A stretch of 64,000 bases of DNA. It comes from Crotalaria pallida. Its lineage: Eukaryota > Streptophyta > Magnoliopsida > Fabales > Fabaceae. Positions within the stretch are counted from its first letter, which is position 1. Every line of letters begins with the position of its first letter. The notes under the pieces are model-generated. The model saw nothing but the letters and a program-made list of their open reading frames with translations. It made no database searches and was not told the origin of the DNA. The DNA lies in NCBI GenBank assembly GCA_037953625.1, contig CM075655.1:116691001-116755000 (forward strand), in the 5' to 3' direction. Shown piece by piece: positions 36,891 through 47,789 of the stretch. The translations under genes and the position numbers were made by a program.

Positions 36891-37001
36891 TTTCTCTTCA
36901 ATATAAACTTAAAAAATGCAATTAACGAATGGAAAAATAAATAAGAATAATTTTTTTTTCTCGTGGAAAGATAAATAAAAAAAGGGGGTTCTTATATATA
37001 C

Positions 37002-37610
37002 CTTTGACTAAAAATAATGTTTCATTATCAAGAGATCCACATAGGTGACTGACACATACACCTGCTCAGGAATTTTTTCTGCAAAAGAAAATACAGCGTA
37101 TTGAAACTTTGTTATCAATATACGGTCAGCATAAAATAAAGAAAATTGATCACTTGCTGAAAAACATATAAAAAATTAAACGTTATTTATGGTAATTATT
37201 CTCAGCTAAATCGTTACTTGACTAATCACATGATACATTTGAACTTGAAAGCTCTTTCGATTTTTGAAAACAGTTATTGTTTTGAAGGGAAAATAAATTG
37301 ACATTACATGGAAAAAAATGCTTCAAGCAATCTGCTTCGAGACAAGTCGAATGTGTACATGCAATATTGGATGCTTAATGTTCCCTTCAATCCATGCATT
37401 CTCTAATTTATATTGTCTTCTACCTAATTAACAATAACTAAAGAAAGAAATAACATATTTTTGAATCGAAAAGGAGGCTAATGAGACTTACGAAGAGTTA
37501 TGAACTAAATGGAACGTAATTCTTGCAGAAAGGTGCAGTGAGACAATGAAGTCGATCCACAACAATGATTCTTAAATACTGGCTATAGGGTTAGGACCGG
37601 TATATATACA
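37002..37610 (-). ncRNA. Weak candidate for a small spliced transcript or relic of a gene's 5' end
   Basis: On the minus strand: TATA-like TGTATATATA (37601-37610), a possible first exon down to 37492 ending CATAACTCTTC before a consensus donor GTAAGT (37486-37491), a pyrimidine-rich acceptor TTTTCTTTTGCAG, and a second exon 37002-37078 ending before GTATAT. No ATG-started frame of useful length runs through it. Everything here is inferred from splice-like motifs; it could be chance. Confidence 0.2.
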
Positions 37611-38023
37611 AATATAGTTATGGTAAGTTGGAAGAATGATGCGATCGATTCAGTTTCCAAAAGTGTTTTGATGAACGTGTACGAAAGTATAAGAAACCAA
37701 TGAATAAATCTTAAATCCAGGAAATGGGGCTAATGGTAATGGGCAATAGATGAAAGATAATATAAAAAATAAGATCATAAAAAGAAAACTGATAAAAAAT
37801 ATTTACTCCTCTTCAATGGAGAGTTTTTTTTAAACATTCAATGAAGACTAAAACAAAAATTCCAACAACAATATTTGTATAAAGAAACTAAATAAGTTTC
37901 ATACCAAATATCATTATCCAAGCTTTGACAATTTTTTCCAACGACTAAATGCTAAAGGGAAGATTTTGACTGAATTTGGGTAGCAATTAAGTGAGATATA
38001 GAATAAATCATAGTTGATTTATA
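37611..38023. other. AT-rich intergenic DNA, nothing recognised
   Basis: No gene or repeat boundary seen. Confidence 0.5.
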
Positions 38024-38282
38024 CTTCCTCCGGTCTCATTTTTAAGAAAAATAACTAACTTCACCCATACGAAAGAAGTTAGTTAAGTGTATTTAATTTT
38101 CTCAAATTCATAAAAAAATAGATTACTGTAGTAAATTTACATTGAGAATGAAACAAAAATTAAATGACTTAACCACGTTATGAGAATATTTTAGAAATGA
38201 TTGTATTGTGAATAGAAAGTTAGTTGATTTTTACTTATATTAATGGAGTGTATTTTTTTGCTTATAAATGAAATCGAAAAAA
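38024..38282. mobile_element. Stowaway-like MITE, family A (right end worn)
   Basis: Starts after TA with CTTCCTCCGGTCTCATTTTT. The interior shares AAATGAAACAAAAATTAAAT-type and AGAAATGATTGTATTGTGAA blocks with 31348-31614. The right end TTGCTTATAAATGAAATCGA has lost its final GGAGG motif. Confidence 0.65.
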
Positions 38283-39186
38283 ATATTAAAGAATTTTCTT
38301 AATCTCAAAATAGATGATAATAAAAGATCTAAAAAAGTATGTATTTTTTTAAATTAAAAATTTAATATTACGTTTTTACCACTTTTTTAACATTTTATCT
38401 TCAATCTTAAAAATCGAGATTAAAAAAAAAAAGAAACTTATGTGATATTATAGTATGTTCAAATGAATGTAAATTAAAATCAACCCATATCCTTCCCACA
38501 CTTCCCCATAACCAAAAACAAAATTGGTATAAATAAATCGACATTTGGACTCCCACCAATCTAAATTCGAACATCGATCATAAAACATGATTTCGTATTT
38601 ATGGATTTGAACTCAATACTTTTAGCTTAGCTGCATGACGATTGATCTAAAACGCTTGGCGTTTGCTCTACAACAAATCCGAGTACTCACTCTTAAATTT
38701 TATTATTAGTGTGAATTGTTTTATTTGAATCATCAAAGTTTACCGCATTCATAACAGAGTTTTAACATCATACTCATCATACTTTGACACATTAGCATTA
38801 CATCATCATTTTGTTATAAGACTCAATGTCAGACTTTTCATATCTTCCACCACAGAATCTTAGCAGCAGACTCACCAAATGCATCAACATTACATCATCA
38901 AGTACTTTTAGACACAATTTCATTTTAATAATACTTTTGTAATATAATTTCATCAATAATATTAATTACCTAAAATTTATAAAACTAATCCCAAATAATA
39001 TTTAAATATTAAAATTGAATAAAAGTTAACATCACAATAATTGAAGTTAATTTTATTTACTAAAAATATAAAGTCCATAAAAAAATACAACATAATGCTG
39101 AATAATGCAATAGAACATTATTTCAATGGTTCTTTATGTGAAATTATTAATTTATTTATTTTAATGTAAAAATATTTATTTTTCCA
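38283..39186. other. AT-rich intergenic DNA
   Basis: No gene recognised. Segments rich in CATCA and AACTC (38690-38900) resemble sequence at 39655-39785, perhaps two ends of an old element, but I could not align them reliably. Confidence 0.35.
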
Positions 39187-39613
39187 TAACAATACAATAT
39201 ATTTAAGAATAAAAGAGAAAAAACATATATTTAAGTATATTATTTTTATTATTTAAAAATATTGTTATTATTATTATTCTAATTGTTATTATTTAATATT
39301 TATTATTAATTCATTTTTATTATTTATTCATTTTTATTATTATTACTTATTTATTTATTAATATTTTATTGTTATTATTATTTATTTATTTATTTATTAG
39401 GATATTATAAAGTAAAAATAGATAAAAGAATAAAAGACAGTATATTTAAGAATAAAATAGAAAAAAAATATAAATTTAAAAATATTCTTTTATTATTATG
39501 ATTATTATTATTTGTAATTATTATGATTTTTTATTAATTTATTGTTATTATTATTTATTTATTGTTAATAATATTTATTATTATTATTTGTTTATTAAGG
39601 TATTATAAAATAA
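39187..39613. repeat. AT-rich tandem repeat, two units of about 200-250 bp with ATT/TTA blocks
   Basis: Both units begin with a TATATTTAAGAATAAAA-type segment and an A-rich stretch (about 39195 and 39440), continue through TATTATTATTATTTATTTAT-type blocks, and end with TTATTA then GGATATTATAAAGTAAAAA or GGTATTATAAAATAAAAA (about 39395-39420 and 39596-39615). Confidence 0.65.
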
Positions 39614-40017
39614 AAAGGAAGAAAGGTCAAAAAAATTGGGTCTCACAGATTCTTATGTTGATTCTCTTATTTTATAAACTCAGACTCTCCACCGGATTTT
39701 GAAGATTAACAGAGTTTTGAGAGCGAGGGTCCGATAAAAAATCTGAACTTAAGACTCTTCACCAAACTCTCACCAAACTCTTTTACGGATACCCTCATAT
39801 ATTAGACTAGTATACGGGTATATAAATGCATATTGTGCTACTTCTTCCCTTTCATGTGTTTATTAGTTGTTTAAGATTGATATAAAAAAAATTAAAAAAT
39901 CATTAATTCAAATAAAGTTTCACTCTATTTGGACTAAAATATTTTTATTTATAATGATGTAATTAAGAAATAAAAAAATAGAATTTATATATATGAAAAG
40001 GATGGAGCAATAACATA

Positions 40018-40265
40018 CTCCCTTCGATCCTTATTATAGGTCACATTTTAGAAAAAAATTTATTTAAATTATAAGTCATTTTATATTTTCTATGCATCAT
40101 TCATTACTTTATTTTTCTCTTTTTTGCCCTTATTAAATATTTTGATTATCTATGTTCTTTTTATTATTCAATAATGAGTGTGAATTTTTCAAGAAAAATT
40201 GATACGTAAAATTGTAATGTTATAATATATTCTCATAGAATTTATTAAAGCGGAATAACTATTTT
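40018..40265. mobile_element. Degenerate family B-like MITE
   Basis: Starts after TA with CTCCCTTCGATCCTTATTAT. The interior TTTCTATGCATCATTCATTA, TTTTTCTCTTTTTTGCCC and GTAATGTTATAATATATTCT is the complement of family B interiors. The right end is lost. Confidence 0.55.
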
Positions 40266-40784
40266 CCTTGATATATATAATTCGGTTATACATGTATCCA
40301 ATGTTATAAGGATCTAATATAACCTACACCTACCATAGACGACATGGGAAATACAATTAATATTTATGAGAAATATATTAAGAATTAAAAATGCTTTGAG
40401 TGAAATATTTTTGAATTAATTGCTTTATTCTTCCTTAAATGAATTTCTTTTTAAATTTTAAAAACTAATTTCTAAATCAATTCGTTTTAAACTTTGATAT
40501 TAAGTGATATTCAGGATTCATTTTGTGTGGCTAAACTAATCCACTCAACGCCATAAATCAATTAGTTTTAATTAAAATTCTTAGTAGAAAGTGAGATTAA
40601 TGTGTACTATGATGCTTTAGTAAACCCTTTTGTGCTAAAATAATATCTTTTTGCTTATAAAAAAAATTAACCAAGACTTTTTGTATTAATTAAATTTGTT
40701 ACAACGATTTTTCTATCCTATGTATCTCATACATAGAATAAGAGGATAAAAATAGTAAAATTGTACTAGATAACTAAATAATTA
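40266..40784. other. AT-rich intergenic DNA, nothing recognised
   Basis: No gene or structured element seen. Confidence 0.5.
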
Positions 40785-41068
40785 CTTCATCCGTTTCTTA
40801 TTATCTGTCCTATTTTAGTAGATATTTTTTTTATATGTCCTTTTGACAATTTTAAGAGTGTAATAAATGTTATTTTCCATATGTGTCCCTATTTAATATG
40901 TCTTGGTTTATGTAAGTAGTGGAGAAAAATTAATGATTATAGAAAAAAAAGGGTATAGTGAGAAAAACATAATTGATGTATTAAAAATCTAAGTAAGTAA
41001 GTAATAATTAGATTTTTTAAAAGATGTGTTTTGTTTGAAATAGAACAGATAAATAAAAATGAATGAAG
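40785..41068. mobile_element. Stowaway-like MITE, family E
   Basis: Ends CTTCATCCGTTTCTTATTAT and TAAATAAAAATGAATGAAG, flanked by TA (40783-40784 and 41069-41070). The interior (TTTTGACAATTTTAAGAGTG, GGAGAAAAATTAATGATTAT) is not shared with families A, B or D. Confidence 0.65.
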
Positions 41069-41427
41069 TAATTTTTAAGTCATTAATTATGTTAGTTTCC
41101 CAAAAAAAAATTGCTTTATAAGGTTTGATTAACCTATGTAACAGGTGTATAGGTTAGAAAGACCTTAATTAAAAAAAATTAAAAAATAGTATAAATAAAA
41201 AAAATCTCATAAACATCAATATTATTAATGATAAAAAAAAATTCGCACCAATTCTAAATTGTAAACCGACTTGTTATTAATGAGTGCATAAAGGTTACAC
41301 AAACTGACAAAAGTTACGATCAAATAAACCATTGCAAACAAATTAAGTACCAATATTAAACAGCATGCATGTTTCATTTTAAAGTAACCCCCAAAGTTTT
41401 GTTCTCTATTTGGCCATTAATGGGATT

Positions 41428-42228
41428 CTAATCGAAGCTTGAACTGAAAGTCCAAGAAAGAATCTTGTGCACTTCAACCAGTTGTCCAGTGGCTCCAGAG
41501 AATCCAACTCCAACCCATTCAGGAAGCACAGTCCTCAAATCAACCACAAATGATAGGCTGCTAGACGAAACATTTTGATTCAACTGGTGGCTTTCAGGGT
41601 AACTTACTAGCACACTTAAATTTTTTGTGTCAGGCTCGTAATTTATGCTGGCAAATGCTACTATCTGGTTAACATTATTATTGCCATTTTGCCAAGGCAC
41701 TGTTGTTGCTGAAGCAATTGAGTTTACATCAATGCCTATATGTGAATAGACAGGATCCCATGGATTCTCATAGGAATCAAATTCAACAGCCACTATATCA
41801 TTTTTGTAGGCATTTAAAGCAGTGTCAGGACTGAAGAGTCCAAGGAATCCACCACTCGAGTTTTTTGGAATGTTGGAGTAGAATGGTGCAATGAAAAAAG
41901 AGATGCCATCACCATAAAGTCCTGGGCTATATGGTGCCACAACAAAAGTGAAGTTAGTTGAAAACCTTGCAAGTTGAGCTCTTTTGGCATCCCAAAGGCG
42001 CAGTGGCGTCGCGTATGAGGCTCTGCCTACACTGTTGGGCAGGGGAGCACCACCCTTTCCAAACTTTGTAAGCTGTAGGACACCGTCTGAGACAAAGGCA
42101 TCACCTTGGAAGGTAATGTCCTGATTGTATGGATCAAAACTTGGGAAGCTGAAATCAGCTGAGTTCACATTATGAGCCAGAGTGAGGAAGGAAATGATGA
42201 TAACAAAGAGAGACATGTAGATAGCCAT
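41428..42228 (-). CDS. Secreted legume (L-type) lectin, 266 aa, single exon
   Basis: The protein begins with a hydrophobic signal peptide (about residues 1-23, cleaved before ADFSF), as expected for a soluble lectin routed to vacuole or cell wall. The rest is one legume-lectin beta-sandwich domain. Sugar- and metal-site residues are present: Asp107 in GDG, Gly126-Gly127 in SGGFLG, and the Mn/Ca site Glu149, Asp151, Tyr153, Asn155, Asp158 and His163 in EFDSYENPWDPVYSH. It should therefore bind carbohydrate in a calcium/manganese-dependent way. Four N-glycosylation sequons are visible (NFT, NSS, NLS, NVS). The length and lack of introns are typical of the family. A TATA-like motif lies upstream. 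Sugar specificity cannot be read off safely. Confidence 0.95.
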   Translation of the reverse strand: MAIYMSLFVIIISFLTLAHNVNSADFSFPSFDPYNQDITFQGDAFVSDGVLQLTKFGKGGAPLPNSVGRASYATPLRLWDAKRAQLARFSTNFTFVVAPYSPGLYGDGISFFIAPFYSNIPKNSSGGFLGLFSPDTALNAYKNDIVAVEFDSYENPWDPVYSHIGIDVNSIASATTVPWQNGNNNVNQIVAFASINYEPDTKNLSVLVSYPESHQLNQNVSSSSLSFVVDLRTVLPEWVGVGFSGATGQLVEVHKILSWTFSSSFD

Positions 42229-42281
42229 GACTCTTTTGTCTTTACACTTTTGATTATGATATGGACAATCAGTGTGTTTAG

Positions 42282-42292
42282 CTATATATACA
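42282..42292 (-). promoter_or_regulatory. TATA box of the first lectin gene
   Basis: Minus-strand TTGTATATATAGC lies about 55-65 bases upstream of the ATG at 42228, a normal spacing for a short leader. Confidence 0.6.
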
Positions 42293-43826
42293 ACTTTCTA
42301 CTAGGCCTGTTAAGTTAAAGTAGAGTCATAAAAAAATGAAGGCCTGCCAATCTAAGAGTGAAAAATGAAAATAAGTAGGCAGGCCAGCCATGAAAATTAA
42401 ATAATTCAATTCAAATGAATAAGCCAAATGACTTACATAGAACACATGAATATAAGGAGTATATATGTGATTAGAGAAGAAGGGTGATTAAAACAATGAA
42501 ATTTTGTCTTTGAATGTGACAAGGTCAACAAGCAGATCGATGTCCTTGTAGTGTGCTATTAAAACTAAACAATGCAATTATCTAAGATGAAAAGGTAACC
42601 CAAAGACAACCAAAATAAAGTTGAATGATTCAAATCATATTGAACAAACCATCCTAAAATCTCAATTATTTGTAGTCAGTACTCAGTAGTCACATTCTCT
42701 TATATGCTGATCTGTATCCAGAAAGCTTCCAAAGTCATTGTTAACAAATATGTTAATGGAAAAAATATTTAGTTGCCAATTGCATGTATATTTGGCTCAA
42801 AAAGAATATATATATGACTCAGATAATGTCTACGGTGTTCAGCAATAGAATTAAAATGCTTATAAAGAAAGACCGATAGGATAGGAGACACACAGATAGG
42901 TCAACACAATATTTTTTCTACCTTCAAATGTCTTTTACTAATTGGTGTATTTCATAAAATCTGAATTTGTACTATACACCATGTTAATTTTGATAGCCTT
43001 GGTTCCCACTAAGGCAGCATTTTCCCATAGTTTTCCACAATTGCGTAAATATAATATGAATTCAATAACAATTCATCATACAAAGATCAATGGTTTAAAG
43101 CATCACATGCAACAGTGCAAGCTAGCACTTATCATGCTTTGCAGAATCACCCATTTAAAACCTTGATTTAATTCATATCAAAAGTTAACATGTACTTTAT
43201 TGGTGTAGATACACTGCATGACCATCATAGTTTTAAAGTGGTTCTCCATCCATTCTCATTTCTTTTTGTCAGTGTTATAGTATCATCTAAAGAAGAAGCA
43301 TCACCTAGGAAACCTATAACATCCTCATGAGTGAAATTATGGAATAGGAAGGAAAGTGAGTATGAGTAGCAACTGGTTAGTGATAAGTGGATAAAAACGA
43401 AGAGAATAATGAGAGTGAATAAGGAGTTTTGGCAGGCCCGTCCTGATATATTTGGGGCCTAAGGCAAAATTATTTTATGGGCCCTAATAATTTGTTAATA
43501 AATTTTTTTTTTATGGAAAATAAATCAATAAAAACATGTAATATAATGTATTTATACTTCCTTTTTTTCTATAAAGATGGTAAAAAATAGTAATTTTTTT
43601 TGTCTCAAACTAAAATTAAAGAAATTAGTGAAAATGCTTAAAACTTGTAAACTTTGTATTGTGATTGATTGATTAATGCAAAATGCATTAAATTAGTTGT
43701 TTTGATAATTGTTTGATGTATTAGACAAATCATTAAATGCATGTTTGCTTTAACTTTTTGACTTTTGCAAGTTTTCACAAGTATTTAACTTTCAAAATAG
43801 CAGCAATAACAAAAAAAAAATCAATA
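42293..43826. other. 5' flank of the lectin gene and intergenic DNA
   Basis: No gene recognised. A 74-codon plus-strand frame (42942-43166) has no recognisable domain. At 43432-43490 there is a sequence of the type GGCCCGTCCTGATATATTTG followed by GGGCCTAAGGC, which resembles the end of a plant DNA transposon, but no partner end was found. Confidence 0.4.
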
Positions 43827-44119
43827 TTCCCTCCGGTCCTATATATAAGACATACTTAACCATATTCCCCGGATCAAGGAAAGTGGTCAATTTATGAATT
43901 TTATGAGAATATATTGTAACATTACAATTTTACCCCCTCCACTTTACTTGGAAAGTTCACATTCATTGATGGATAACAAAAAAACATAATTAGTCAAAAC
44001 ATTTAATAAAAGCAAAAAAGAGAAAAAACAATTAATAATGTATAGGAAATATAAAATGTCATATATATAGGACTAAAGATTTTTTCTAGAAGGTGCCCTA
44101 TATATAGGACCAGAGGGAG
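43827..44119. mobile_element. Stowaway-like MITE, family B
   Basis: Left end TTCCCTCCGGTCCTATATAT; right end ATATATAGGACCAGAGGGAG. The interior is almost the same as in 13936-14219 and 63037-63331 (GGATCAAGGAAAGTGG, AATATATTGTAACATTACAA, TTTAATAAAAGCAAAAAAGA). Confidence 0.88.
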
Positions 44120-45108
44120 CAATAGGTTATTTTTTTGAGACGGTGAAAAGAATCGTTTTAGTAATTGAGTTTTTTCTCATTTTTTGTGCATAAGCTATTT
44201 ATTCGGAACAAATATTGAGTGAGAGTGTTCCACACTAAGATTATGACTTCAAATATATATTAAAGGATGCTTCTCAGTTCTGATATCTGCGTATGTGACC
44301 AGCGGAAGTTCAAAAGCCTAATAAAAATAAGCACAAATTGAAGTTAAAGGTCTACAAAGTTCATAGTCATGCTTGTGAATTGTGTGATTATACATAAAGA
44401 ACTACTCTCCCGCCCTAAATGTAAGTATTTTTCGAAAAGAAGAAAAATTTATCCTTACTACAAGTTTTTTTTTTTTTAGAAAAAAAAAATTCCAATGATA
44501 ATATCGATGGAAGACTATCAAGCTAGAAGGTTGAACCGGTAATAATCCAAATCTAATTAGTTATGGATTTGCTGCAGCTAAACGTTAAGCATAAAAGAAA
44601 TTTATCTATAAAACAAATAACAACGGAAGGGCTACAAAGTTCTCTCATTTAATGAAGGGCATTACTTTGGCGCCTTTAAAAATTGTAAGGTTTTTATACC
44701 ATGCTTAAATGGACCAATAATTGAATGACAAATGTTATATCATTGCCACATCATTTTTTTTTAGTGATAAAATTTCTTTTATTGCATTATGGTCCTTTGA
44801 TATGAGACATTTTTAATTATATATATTTCAATCTAATTCTATTCTTTTGTAGCAGAGCTAGGGTTGGAAGGTGGGAGTGATTGGAACGGTGACATTTTGA
44901 GGGAGAGAGAGAGAGAGAGAGTAGTGGACGGGGTGAGCGACCAGGGAGTCAGAATGGTGAAGTTGCAGTTTTAAACAGAGGAAGGTGGAGTCGGAAGGGC
45001 AGTACATGAATACTTCTAAGTTGCATAGCTAACATGTTTTTCTCTTTCCTTTTCCCCTCCACCTTTGACCGCGACGGCACCTTCCGACTTCATCGCCACC
45101 ACTGTCTT
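44120..45108. other. Intergenic DNA left of the retrotransposon, with a GA microsatellite
   Basis: A (GA)n microsatellite lies at 44901-44921. No gene is seen. The last five bases, GTCTT (45104-45108), are the left target duplication of the retrotransposon. Confidence 0.6.
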
Positions 45109-47706
45109 TGTAACGTCCTGTCGTTTCTGGGAGATTTAGTAGAGTTTTTCTCTTTTAATATTTTTTTCTTTTGTGCATAACTTTAAGAGGGCTACGAGAT
45201 AAGTAAAGTCTATACGTAAGTGAGAATCATACTATTAAACTGAAATTCTCCCACTTATATTTGGATATCATGGCAACTGAAGCTTCCATATATATATTTT
45301 TACATATTATGGCACCCACATATGCTAAGGTTGTGCCGATTATGAGACGAAGTCCCTTTTCTCACACTTACATATATCTACATATTTCTTACATAACTTC
45401 TACTTAATTACTATCACACACATGGACTTATATTATATTTTCTTTTCTTTATTCTTCGGCTAGAACGTGCTCGGCAGCTCCCTCAGCAGGGTTGTATTCC
45501 TCGGCTCCCTCGATAGGTGGTGGTGGTATGAGGTTGGGGGGTGGCAGAAAAACCTCACAATAGAACTCTTGAGTCTCCTGAATAAAACCCAGCTCCGGGC
45601 GGCTACCTATACTTAGCTCCACTGACAAGGTGCCAGCAAAGATGACTGACCCCAAAGCTGGATCTATAACATACTCCCCTGGGCCCATGATGACCCTTAT
45701 GTAACTAACAGGTGGGTTGTTATTCTCGTGGGTCTGGGTGTTTGCTTCGGCCATCTGAAATATCACGCTGGTGAGTAAAACTCAGTAGAAACAAAGCCAA
45801 CATGAGTATATTTTTCTTTAAACTAATGATATTTCAGGGATGTAAAGACATCCAAAATACTTCCTTTTCCTTTTATCCCTTTCAAGAGTAAAAAGATTAT
45901 TGGCTAATGAAACAATTAATCTAAAATTAATTTATTTTCTTTCTAACATTTTGACTTGGTATCATAAACAATTTCTAGTTTAGTAACATTCTGGACAAGT
46001 ATTAGAAATGAACTTCTCCCGTATCTATACTCATAATTTTTTTTTATGCACCATGCTTTCATCCTTAAATTTTTAAGGGTATCTCTTAATCTTGCCTATG
46101 GCCATAGTGTTATATTTATACATGCATAAAACCATGGGATTTTCCCTTGTCCATTTAGATTACCTCTGAGAACACACATTTAACATAGCAGTCCTAATTA
46201 AATGTCAAATATAAAAGCAACTTGTTGTGTGTGGTTATTTATTTATTTTAAACAAACTCATAATACTAACAATAGATATTAGCAGCAGATATGAGGAATA
46301 TGTACAGGTAAGAGAGTGTAGTGATCATATTAAAATTTAAGGCACGGTACGTAGTAGAATTTATACCAGGTATTTTTTTTTTAGATTGAAGCTTATAAAA
46401 TAAATTTTGGGATTTTCCCTATAACTAAGTATGACAGTTACTAGTTTTCCTATGTGTAACTTCCTACTGCATATCACTATTGCATCCATTATACATGTGT
46501 AGGAGCAGTATCTATAAGAGTTTTATTTCCCTTATAACTACCGCCGCATGAAAGCTACTAGTACATGCAAAACTAAGATTTTTGCTGCATAATAAAAACA
46601 TAGTATTTGTTATGTGGCACTGAACCAAGACTAAGGCTTGTGCATGCAAAACTAGGACCTTTAATGCATAGCAAAACAAAGTATTTGTTAGCTGGGGTCT
46701 ACATGCATGTGGCAGAGAACCAAGATTATGTGGAAATTAAAAGGGCAACAGAACTTGTACTTTACAAGTTGCTTTCCACATCCTGCAAATAGAGAGGACA
46801 ACTATAGCCTATAAAATAAAAAGGAGGAAGAACCCATGCTTCAGGTCAACCTTGTTATGTGGTAAGGTATAAACAATTCTAGTTGGTTCATGCATGGGGT
46901 AGCTATCAGGGAGATACTTTGGCTAGATTTAGAACACATGTGAGAGGAATATAGTGAAAAGGAGAGTTGGTTTTGTCCCTACCTTGAGAAAGTGGAAGCA
47001 TAAAAGGATTTATTGTTTCTTTCTAGGATTTCCTTACGTATAGTAGAAGGAGTGCCAACCTAGGGACTTAAATAAACAAGCTGATGGGGGTAAGAGTGTA
47101 TTATCTGAAACTTAACTGAGATAAGGATGGAGGTACTGCTTAGGTCACCAAGTGATGCTACTTATCCAGATGGAATATCCCCCACCAATGCTTTTTACCA
47201 CCCAATGGTTTTACTATACGTGCCAAATCTAATAATGAAAAGCTTAGATTTTTTTTTTGTGCTCTTGTAAGTATAATAATACTTGATTCTTCATTGCATA
47301 TTACTAAAAGTAATGATTGAGAGACCTACATTGAGAGACCTACTCATAAGCCTACCTGTCATTTAAGTTCCTTTATGTATTTATTTATTATTATTATTTT
47401 TTTTTAAGTAACACGTATCACAATCTTATGTGTAAGTTTGTAGGCTTGTAGGACTTTAAACCAATTTTACTAATATAATAATCTATACTAACCTAACACT
47501 ACATATTTGTACGTACAATTTATACTTAACTATACCTATATACTACGTTTTTTATATATCTTATATGTATACTACGTCTTATATGTATATCTATATACTA
47601 CGTTTTTTATATACTACGTCTTATATATCTTATATGTATATACATACATATTACGTGCTACTATTATAATTTCTACTATGCATATTACTTATTATTATGA
47701 TTATCA

Positions 47707-47749
<43 letters not shown>

Positions 47750-47789
47750 GGGTCATGCTTATATGGTACTTAGAGTATGAGATATTACA
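45109..47789 (-). repeat. 3' LTR of the Ty3/gypsy element (2681 bp)
   Basis: Paired with 52336-54989. It includes the 105-codon ORF (45449-45766), a set of TATATACTACGT-type repeats (47530-47655) and an ATT microsatellite (about 47707-47749) that is longer than in the other LTR. The polypurine tract AGGAGGGATGAA (minus strand, 47790-47801) abuts its inner end. Confidence 0.95.
45449..45766 (-). CDS. ORF within the 3' LTR, 105 aa, unknown function
   Basis: Same strand as the retrotransposon. It starts MIFQMAEANTQTHENNNPP and ends in an acidic, proline-rich tail (VFLPPPNLIPPPPIEGAEEY, then GAAEHVLAEE). No domain is recognised. The copy in the other LTR (52677-52994) is open over its full length and differs by two residues. 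Whether it is translated is unknown; it could be chance or a captured sequence. Confidence 0.4.
   Translation of the reverse strand: MIFQMAEANTQTHENNNPPVSYIRVIMGPGEYVIDPALGSVIFAGTLSVELSIGSRPELGFIQETQEFYCEVFLPPPNLIPPPPIEGAEEYNPAEGAAEHVLAEE

Noticed and set aside
43432..43495. GGCCCGTCCTG...GGGCCCTA as a DNA transposon terminus
   Set aside because: A single end with no partner end or target duplication.
46607..46792. 61-codon plus-strand frame present in both LTRs (also 53821-54006)
   Set aside because: It is antisense to the element, short and without recognisable domain; presence in both LTRs follows from LTR duplication.
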